The position numbers and the translations under genes were made by a program. 64,000 nt of DNA, taken from positions 372,001-436,000 of the forward strand of contig NZ_JAHDTI010000004.1 in assembly GCF_018531495.1 (NCBI RefSeq), written 5' to 3'. Under the pieces are notes generated by a model, which ran no database searches, was not told where the DNA came from, and worked only from the letters and a program-made list of their open reading frames with translations. How positions within the stretch are numbered: the first letter of the stretch is position 1; the number at the start of each line of letters is the position of its first letter. This stretch comes from Nonomuraea sediminis (GTDB lineage Bacteria; Actinomycetota; Actinomycetes; Streptosporangiales; Streptosporangiaceae). Below are positions 58,821 to 64,000 of this stretch, one piece after another.

Positions 58821-59951
58821 ATGCGTCTCGGGCGTATCTCCGCACTCCTCGCCGCCGCCGTCATCGGACTGGTCGCCTCGCCCGCCGCGGCCGCTGACCA
58901 CGGCAGGGGCGGTATCCGGATCAACCAGATCCAGACCATGGCCACACACAACAGCTACCACCGCGAGCTGACCGACGCCGAGAAGGACGTCCAGCGCAAG
59001 ACCGACAACGGCTGGTGGAACCTGCAGTACTCGCACCCGGCGCTGCCCCTGCAGTTCGAGAACGAGCACGTGCGCGGCATCGAGCTCGACGTCTTCCCCG
59101 ACCCGCAGGGCGGCCTGTACGCCAACCCGCTGGTCAGGCGCGACGCCGGCCTGCCCGCGCTGACCGACCCCGAGCTGCGCAAGCCCGGCTTCAAGGTGCT
59201 GCACTGGGCCGACCACGACTACGGCTCCAACTGCGTCAGCCTCTCGCTCTGCCTGCGCCAGGTGAAGACCTGGTCCGACGCCCACCCCGAGCACGTGCCG
59301 CTGACGATCCTGATCGAGCTGAAGAGCACCGACCCGGCCAAGGAGGCCATGGGCGGCGCCAAGAGCCCCGCCTGGGACACGCCGCTGCTCGACGCCCTCG
59401 ACGCCGAGATCCGCTCGGTCCTGTCCGACGACCAGCTCATCACGCCCGACGACCTGCGCAAGCCCGGGCTCACGCTCGAGCAGTCCGTGCTGAAGTACGG
59501 CTGGCCGCGCGTGGACGAGTCGCGGGGCAAGGTCATGTTCCTCATGGACAACCAGGATGCGAAGTTCCAGACCCCCTACCTGGCGGGCAGGCCCAACCTG
59601 GAGGGCCGGGTCCTGTTCACCAACTCCCGTCCCGGGCGCGCCGACGCGGCCTTCGTCGAGTGGAACGACCCGACGGGCGCCAACCTGGCCCAGATCCAGG
59701 ACTTCGTCCGCAAGGGCTACTTCGTGCGGACCCGCTCCGACGTCCCCTTCAACGAGGCGCGCTCCGGCGACACGACCCGCCTCAACAACGCCCTCGACAG
59801 CGGCGCCCAGATGATCAGCACCGACTTCCCCGCGGTCGGCCTCGCGGCCCGCAACGGCACGGACTACGTCGCCCAACTCCCTGACGGCGCGACCGTCCGC
59901 TGCAACCCCATCACCGCCCCCCACAACTGCCACGACCACGGCCTCGAGTAA
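58821..59951 (+). CDS. Secreted phosphatidylinositol-specific phospholipase C-like protein
   Basis: A 376-residue exported protein. Signal peptide MRLGRISALLAAAVIGLVAS with cleavage near PAAAA. Then INQIQTMATHNSYHRELTDA contains the first catalytic His of the PLC-like barrel, HVRGIELDVFPDPQGGLYAN the metal Glu-Asp pair, FKVLHWADHDYGSNC the second His, and LTILIELKSTD the next Glu. This group is called calcium-dependent PI-PLC C1-like in actinobacteria. GGAGCC precedes the ATG. It would cleave phosphoinositides or GPI-like lipids outside the cell; the real substrate is unknown. Confidence 0.92.
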   Translation: MRLGRISALLAAAVIGLVASPAAAADHGRGGIRINQIQTMATHNSYHRELTDAEKDVQRKTDNGWWNLQYSHPALPLQFENEHVRGIELDVFPDPQGGLYANPLVRRDAGLPALTDPELRKPGFKVLHWADHDYGSNCVSLSLCLRQVKTWSDAHPEHVPLTILIELKSTDPAKEAMGGAKSPAWDTPLLDALDAEIRSVLSDDQLITPDDLRKPGLTLEQSVLKYGWPRVDESRGKVMFLMDNQDAKFQTPYLAGRPNLEGRVLFTNSRPGRADAAFVEWNDPTGANLAQIQDFVRKGYFVRTRSDVPFNEARSGDTTRLNNALDSGAQMISTDFPAVGLAARNGTDYVAQLPDGATVRCNPITAPHNCHDHGLE

Positions 59952-60352
59952 CCCACCCGGACCCCCATCGCCACGCCCCAGTCACCGGACCACGCCACCC
60001 GACCACTCCGTCGCCGCAGGCCGCGCCGCCCGGCCACCCGGGCGGGCGTCGGGCTGCATCGCCTGGCCGCTTCGGCGGTGCCTGGCCGCTTCGGCGGTGC
60101 CAGACCGCGTCGCCCGGCCACCCGGGCGGTATCGGGCCGCATCGCCTGGCCGCTCGGGTGGTGTCGCGCCGTGTCGCTGGGTCACTTCGGCGGCTTAGCT
60201 CGGGGCGGTGACCTGAGGTGGCGGTCGCTGTGTACTGGTGACGTTCGGTTGGCGGTAGGTGCATGGGGCTCGGGCCGGCCGTTCGGGCGTGGTTGTCAGG
60301 ATCGTGGGGCGGGGCGAGTGGATTGTCGGCAGGGCGGGGCATCATCTTCGCC
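59952..60352. other. 400-bp gene-free gap with short direct repeats
   Basis: No gene is supported. The first half is a mosaic of CGGCCACCCGGGCGG and CTGGCCGCTTCGGCGG blocks; the second half (60170-60350) is plain sequence that leads to the LLM gene. Confidence 0.65.
60027..60162 (+). repeat. Direct repeats of 53 and 19 bp
   Basis: The stretch beginning CGCCCGGCCACCCGGGCGG and ending GCCTGGCCGCT occurs at 60027-60080 and again at 60110-60162. Between and within them CCTGGCCGCTTCGGCGGTG is repeated exactly in tandem (60062-60080 and 60081-60099). Confidence 0.75.
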
Positions 60353-61219
60353 ATGACGAGTGTTGGCGCTGTGCTGGTGCCCCAGTTCCCGCCCGAGCGG
60401 ATGCGTTCGATCGCCGTCGCCGCCGAGGAAGCCGGCCTGGAAGAGCTCTGGCTCTGGGAGGACTGCTTCCTGCAGGGCGGGATCTCCTCCGCCGCCGCAC
60501 TGCTGGCCTGGACGCGACGGCTGCGCATCGGCATCGGTGTCCTCCCGGTGCCGCTGCGCAACGTCGCGCTCACGGCCATGGAGGTGGCCACCCTGCACCG
60601 CCTCTTCCCCGACCGGGTGACCGTCGGCGTCGGCCACGGCGTCCAGGACTGGATGGGCCAGGTGGGCGCCCGCGCCGAGTCGCCCATGACCCTGCTCCGC
60701 GAATACCTCGACGCCCTGCGCGCCCTCCTGCGCGGCGAGCGGGTGACGACCCACGGCCGCTACGTCCACCTCGACGACGTAGCCCTCGACTGGCCCCCCA
60801 CCACACCGCCCCCGATCCTCGCCGCGGCCACCGGCCCCCGCACCCTCCGCCTCACCGGCGAAGCGGCGGACGGCACCATCCTCACGGCCCGCACGACCCC
60901 CGCCCAGGTCCGCCAGGCCCACGCCACCATCACCGAAGCCCGCGCCACCCGCCCGGGCCCCCACCCTCTGGTCGTCAACGTCCTGGCCGCCACCGGCCCG
61001 GACGCCCGCCCCCGCCTGGCAGCCCAACGCCGCCGAGCCGACTACCCGCCCGCCACCCCCACCGAAGTAGCGGGCGACCCCCAGGACGCCGCCTACGCCC
61101 TCACCCATTGGGCCAAAGCGGGCGCCACCCACCTCATCCTCCAACCCACCCCCGACGACCCGGACCCCGAATCCTTCATCCGCTTCGCCACCCAAACCGC
61201 CACCCTCCTCTCCCACTGA
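60353..61219 (+). CDS. LLM-class flavin-dependent oxidoreductase
   Basis: A 288-residue luciferase-like protein. It starts VGAVLVPQFPPERMRSIAVA, has LEELWLWEDCFLQGGISSAA for the cofactor loop, RLRIGIGVLPVPLRNVALTA and LFPDRVTVGVGHGVQDWMGQ, then ILAAATGPRTLRLTGEAADG. A separate branch from the LLM gene at 45853. ATG 60353 is chosen because the sequence upstream is repeat-like. Codon use becomes extremely C-rich after 60780 (runs of CCC and ACC), but the frame is intact to the end. Confidence 0.9.
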   Translation: MTSVGAVLVPQFPPERMRSIAVAAEEAGLEELWLWEDCFLQGGISSAAALLAWTRRLRIGIGVLPVPLRNVALTAMEVATLHRLFPDRVTVGVGHGVQDWMGQVGARAESPMTLLREYLDALRALLRGERVTTHGRYVHLDDVALDWPPTTPPPILAAATGPRTLRLTGEAADGTILTARTTPAQVRQAHATITEARATRPGPHPLVVNVLAATGPDARPRLAAQRRRADYPPATPTEVAGDPQDAAYALTHWAKAGATHLILQPTPDDPDPESFIRFATQTATLLSH

Positions 61220-61279
61220 CCACCCCGGCCACCGGCCCGGCGAACACCGCGGGCGCTCGCGAACCGCAGACCGCCCCAC

Positions 61280-61335
61280 CACCGGGTCGGCGAGCCGACA
61301 TACGACAGAGCCCAGCGCCACGCGTACGGCGCGCC
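61280..61335 (-). repeat. Dispersed repeat R1, degenerate copy 6 (reverse)
   Basis: ACCGGGTCGGCGAG, then CGCCACGCGTACGGCGCG, in the order of the reverse complement of the copy at 6539. More diverged than the others. Confidence 0.5.
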
Positions 61336-61373
61336 AGGAGGTTGCGCAAGACGCCTGGCGTGGCGACGCTGCC

Positions 61374-61470
61374 CGGGTGCCGGGTGCCGGGTGCCGGGTG
61401 CCGGGTGCCGGGTGCCGGGTGCCGGGTGCCGGGTGCCGGGTGCGGGGTGCCGGGTGCGGGGTGCCGGGTT
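61374..61470 (+). repeat. 7-bp satellite (CGGGTGC), 13 units
   Basis: Ten perfect CGGGTGC units from 61374 to 61443 are followed by GGGGTGC, CGGGTGC, GGGGTGC and a partial unit to 61470. A simple-sequence array of this length is likely to vary between strains. Confidence 0.95.
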
Positions 61471-61520
61471 GGTGAGCGTGGCGAGCAGTCGCGGACCGCA
61501 GGGTGGCGCGGCGAGCACCC

Positions 61521-61815
61521 GGCGCCGGGTCGGCGAGAGGGTGTGCGGCGGAGTTCGGCGCTACGTGTGTGGCGAGATGGGGGTGCGTGGGTGCTGTGGC
61601 GAGCATCTGGCGCCGGGTCGGTGAGAGGGCGTGCGGCGGAGTTCGGCGCAACGTGTATGGCGAGACGGGGTGCGCGGGTGCTGCCGCGAGCACCCCGGTG
61701 CTGGGTCGGTGAGAGGGTGTGCGGCGGAGTTCGGCGCAACGCGTGTGGCGAGATGGGGGTGCGGCGGTGCCTGGCCGTGGCATCCCGGCGCCGGGTCGGT
61801 GAGACGGTGTGTGTC
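61521..61815 (-). repeat. 88-bp tandem array of R1-like units
   Basis: Units start at 61521, 61609, 61697 and 61787 (periods 88, 88 and 90; the fourth is partial). Each has GGGTCGGTGAGAGGG, GTGCGGCGGAGTTCGGCGC and ACGTGTATGGCGAG, which follow the order of reverse-complemented R1 (GGGTCGGCGGGAGGG, GTACGGCGAACCCGGCGC, ATGTACGGCGAG). Confidence 0.88.
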
Positions 61816-61841
61816 GGCCGCCCCGGACTGGAGCGGGTCGG

Positions 61842-62579
61842 TCAGTCGATGAGGTGGAGGTCCGGGGGGACCAGGGTGGTGCTTTCCAGGAGTTCGAGCA
61901 TGAGGTTGTGGTTGAGGGCGTTGCCTACCGGCTGGCCGAGTTCTTCGCGGGTGAGGCCGGGGACGCCGCCCTTGGAGAGCCGGGCTCGCACAGCGACCAC
62001 GGTGTGTTCGACGCGTTTGGCCGTCCAGCCGGCGCCGGGCTGGGTCTCGTCGAGGAGGGTGGCGGCCTGTTGCCAGGTGAGGGGTTGCGGGTGGGCCTCG
62101 TGCAGGAGGTAGCGCTGGCCGAGGGCGACCAGTGCCAGCCGCTCGGCGGGTGACAGCCGCCAGGTCCTGGGCGGCTGGGTCACGTCGTCGGGGCGCGCCG
62201 CGGGGAACGGGCCGGAGGATCCCCGCACGTACGCCTCGAGCAGGTGCTGGCGCGTGCCGGGCAGGAACAGCGGCGTGTATCCCTCGGCCAGCGGCACCGG
62301 GTCGTCACCGCGGAAGACCCGGCGCCCGCCGGGCAGCCGGATCGGTACGCGGCCCAGCGCGCGCACGCACCACGCGCCGCTCTCCCTGGTCAGCGAGCCG
62401 TGCCTGCGGCTGACCCGCCGGTCGCCCTCGCCCACGCACAGGTCCACCGCGTGCCGGTTGCGGCCGAAGACGACCGTCCGGCCCTCCACGGGATCGACGA
62501 CCAGGCCGCCGCCGATCGCCAGCAGGTGCAGCGTGCCGGGCGTGGACGGGGACACGCCCAGCGCGAGGCTGTCGATCAT
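61842..62579 (-). CDS. FHA-domain protein
   Basis: A 245-residue cytoplasmic protein. The FHA fold, which reads phosphothreonine, covers about residues 20-105: TVVFGRNRHAVDLCVGEGDR, VSRRHGSLTRESGAWCV and a basic IRLPGGRRVF strand, with the conserved GRN, SRRH and following positions present. The C-terminal 110 residues are helical (RLSPAERLALVALGQRYLLH, TAKRVEHTVVAVRARLSKGG) and resemble a winged-helix tail seen on actinobacterial FHA proteins. GGGAGGG lies 8 nt before the ATG. A receptor kinase gene lies 350 bp upstream on the same strand and may be its partner (inference). Confidence 0.9.
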   Translation of the reverse strand: MIDSLALGVSPSTPGTLHLLAIGGGLVVDPVEGRTVVFGRNRHAVDLCVGEGDRRVSRRHGSLTRESGAWCVRALGRVPIRLPGGRRVFRGDDPVPLAEGYTPLFLPGTRQHLLEAYVRGSSGPFPAARPDDVTQPPRTWRLSPAERLALVALGQRYLLHEAHPQPLTWQQAATLLDETQPGAGWTAKRVEHTVVAVRARLSKGGVPGLTREELGQPVGNALNHNLMLELLESTTLVPPDLHLID

Positions 62580-62639
62580 TCGGGAACCCTCCCGAGCGCG
62601 GGCCCTAGCCTCGGGATCACCCCTCGAGAAAGGACGATC

Positions 62640-62972
62640 ATGTTCAGGACGGGCATCGCGCTCCTGACCCTCACGACCGCCATCCAGGCCGCTCCCGCGC
62701 AGGCCGCCACGAGCGCGCATCCCTGTTTCGACGGCAGCTGCAAGATCACCGTGACGCGCTCGGTGAGTTTCCGCGTCTCCAGCAGGTACGGCATCACGAA
62801 AATCTCCATCACCAGGCAGTCGGGCGGCATGGTCCGCGTGCGCGGGTACGGCGGCGGCGTCTCCCTGGAGGTCCGCTTCGACAGGTACGGCAGCGGCCGC
62901 CTCAACAACCTGCTGGTCACCCCGGTCTCCATCAAGCGGCGCTCGGCGACGTTGCGCTTCCGCCCGCTGTAG
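62640..62972 (+). CDS. Small secreted protein of unknown function
   Basis: A 110-residue protein with signal peptide MFRTGIALLTLTTAIQAAPA (cleavage near AQAA). The mature 85 residues start with a Cys pair, HPCFDGSCKITVTRS, and continue as short beta strands rich in Arg, Ser and Gly (SSRYGITKISITRQSGGMVR, RVRGYGGGVSLEVRFDRYGS). Small, basic and disulfide-bonded; possibly a cell-surface or inhibitor-like domain. GAGAAAGGA precedes the ATG. Its end overlaps the convergent kinase gene by 41 bp. Confidence 0.82.
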   Translation: MFRTGIALLTLTTAIQAAPAQAATSAHPCFDGSCKITVTRSVSFRVSSRYGITKISITRQSGGMVRVRGYGGGVSLEVRFDRYGSGRLNNLLVTPVSIKRRSATLRFRPL

Positions 62973-64000
62973 CGGGCAGCCGGGCGGCAGCCGTACGCGC
63001 CAGGTCGAGGGCGGGGTCGCACAACCGTCCAGAGGAGCCGAAGACGGCGACGAGCAGCAGTTCGGCGACCGGCTGCCCGCCATCGGTCAGCGTGCGGTGC
63101 ACGACCCTGACCGCGCAGGTGTGCTCGCCGTACCCGTCCTGCTCGACGTAGGCGTCGTGCCCGGCGAGCCGGACGTGCCGACCGTCCCCCGGCCCGAGGG
63201 GTGCGTTCTGGTCGAAGCGGACCAGCAGCCAGGACCGGTCGGCGGGGTCGCGCCAGCGGCACTCCCAGCGTCCGAACCCCACCTCGGGGCGCGCGTCGAG
63301 CCCGGGCAGCCTCGCCAGGTCCGCGGGACGCAGCAGCGCGCACGCGTCGGCCGCCGCGAGCGAGGCAGGCTCGGGCGTCCTGCTCGGCAGCGGCCCGCGC
63401 GCCAGCCGGGCGGCCGCCGCGGTGGTGGCGGTGTCGGCGATCGCGCACAGGTCCGCTCGTCCCTTCCCGTGCAGTTCCGCGGTGACCTGTACGGCATGCC
63501 CGCCCACCGGCGTGGTCGAGCGGGAACACGAGGTCTCGTCCTGCTCCGCGGGATCGGCCGTGGGCACCAGCTCGATCTTGACGTCCACCTCGGCGGGGTC
63601 TCGCCGGATGATGACGTCGCAGCGGTTGAAGTTCCCGTAGTGGGCGTCCACCGTGGCCTTGCCGTATCGGCTGAGCACGCCGGGGCCGACCAGGGCACAC
63701 GGGTCGGCGATCGCGCGGACCGCGGGAGGCGCGGGCGGGCGCGGAGGCGCCCGGAAGGACAGCAGCCACACCGTGAGCGCCACGGCCACGGCGGCGGCCA
63801 GGCAGGCGAGCGCCCACCGGCGAAGGCGGAGCCGTGGCGGCGTGGTCAGCAGGCGTTCGGCGTCGGCGAGCGTGGGCCGCCGGGCGGGGTCGCGGCGCAG
63901 CAGCTCCACCAGGACGGGCGTGAGAGCCCCGGCGTGCGAGGCCCGCTCGACCCGCCCCGCCATCGCCCGCCGTAACGCGGCCATCGGGCTGCCGGACGCG
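62932..64000 (-). CDS. Receptor-type Ser/Thr protein kinase, C-terminal part (runs off the window)
   Basis: The visible 355 residues begin inside the C-lobe. LTPVLVELLRRDPARRPTLA is the last helix with the conserved Arg of subdomain XI, DAERLLTTPP follows, then a basic stop-transfer and one helix (ALACLAAAVAVALTVWLLSF), a proline-rich stalk and a 270-residue outer domain. The outer domain looks like two related halves, each starting DPCALVGP or ADACALLRPADLARL and each having one or more Cys, as in DUF3558-like sensor modules. The catalytic centre lies beyond the window. It would sense an outside signal and phosphorylate proteins such as the FHA protein next to it (inference). Confidence 0.88.
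   Translation of the reverse strand, partial: ASGSPMAALRRAMAGRVERASHAGALTPVLVELLRRDPARRPTLADAERLLTTPPRLRLRRWALACLAAAVAVALTVWLLSFRAPPRPPAPPAVRAIADPCALVGPGVLSRYGKATVDAHYGNFNRCDVIIRRDPAEVDVKIELVPTADPAEQDETSCSRSTTPVGGHAVQVTAELHGKGRADLCAIADTATTAAAARLARGPLPSRTPEPASLAAADACALLRPADLARLPGLDARPEVGFGRWECRWRDPADRSWLLVRFDQNAPLGPGDGRHVRLAGHDAYVEQDGYGEHTCAVRVVHRTLTDGGQPVAELLLVAVFGSSGRLCDPALDLARTAAARLPATAGGSATSPSAA

Larger units (their letters stand above)
61220..61841. other. 620-bp gene-free, repeat-rich gap
   Basis: Contains a degenerate R1 copy, a 7-bp satellite and an 88-bp tandem array made from R1-like units. Long open frames run through on several strands, but they merely reflect repeats without stop codons and have no ribosome site. 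Confidence 0.8.

Noticed and set aside
61374..61470. Possible CRISPR array
   Set aside because: Repeats are 7 bp and directly abutting, with no spacers and no cas genes nearby.
61521..61815. CRISPR or direct-repeat origin of replication
   Set aside because: Units of 88 bp are continuous without unique spacers, and no replication gene or AT-rich region is present.

Overview
The window is chromosomal DNA from a very GC-rich actinomycete, most likely a Streptosporangiales member such as Nonomuraea or a close relative (inference from codon use, gene families and intergenic style; no rRNA or tRNA is present to settle it). Supporting signs are GC-saturated third codon positions, many GTG and some TTG starts, two LLM-class oxidoreductases, an end-to-end 4-bp ATGA style of gene overlap, and many genes whose -10 hexamer lies only 6-7 nt before the start codon, which implies leaderless mRNAs. 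No phage, insertion sequence, CRISPR array, tRNA or rRNA gene was recognised. The content is accessory metabolism and regulation.

Layout. 0-4.3 kb: end of a PPOX-fold gene, an M20 peptidase, then a class III aminotransferase and alanine dehydrogenase with a clear terminator. 4.3-6.8 kb: two repeat-filled gaps around a PadR/VOC locus with a perfect 27-bp operator. 6.8-16.4 kb: Sel1-repeat protein, HutC-type GntR regulator, secreted alpha/beta hydrolase, M28-like protein, a TauE/SafE membrane protein fused to a cupredoxin-like tail, SHOCT, Clp-N and HTH small genes, a flavin monooxygenase behind a 48-bp palindromic promoter, and an ABC-F protein with a 7-codon leader peptide. 16.9-31.9 kb: NarL-type two-component system, gamma-glutamyltransferase, an M24/PF10118/Baeyer-Villiger monooxygenase operon, a TetR-controlled drug exporter, SURF1 and DUF3817, a glycosyltransferase coupled to a tandem pseudokinase, and an arylamine N-acetyltransferase. 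32-36 kb: OmpR-type regulator and a histidine kinase fused in frame to a DUF4173-like membrane protein. 36-40.3 kb: a compact D-amino-acid catabolic cluster (acylase, aldolase/deaminase, RidA, unknown protein). 40.3-47.3 kb: LysE/TetR, a large LuxR regulator, a lower-GC membrane gene, deaminase, LLM and Lrp genes. 47.3-54.9 kb: a YtrA-type cassette (GntR, ABC ATPase, permease, S41 protease, lipoprotein hydrolase), an RHH/VOC/MFS operon and a NADAR protein. 55-58.7 kb: LacI, carboxylesterase and a decayed GH78 rhamnosidase carrying an 18-bp tandem repeat, then XdhC. 58.8-64 kb: PI-PLC-like protein, LLM oxidoreductase, a repeat-rich gap, FHA protein, a small secreted protein and the end of a receptor-type protein kinase.

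The least expected features are not single genes. Two dispersed intergenic repeat families (called R1, about 60 bp, and R2, about 80 bp) recur in several gaps in both orientations, and R1 has expanded into an 88-bp tandem array at 61.5 kb beside a 7-bp satellite. Other strong points are the kinase fusion with a preserved internal ribosome binding site, the leader peptide before the ABC-F gene, and the symmetric palindrome that appears to hold two divergent leaderless promoters.
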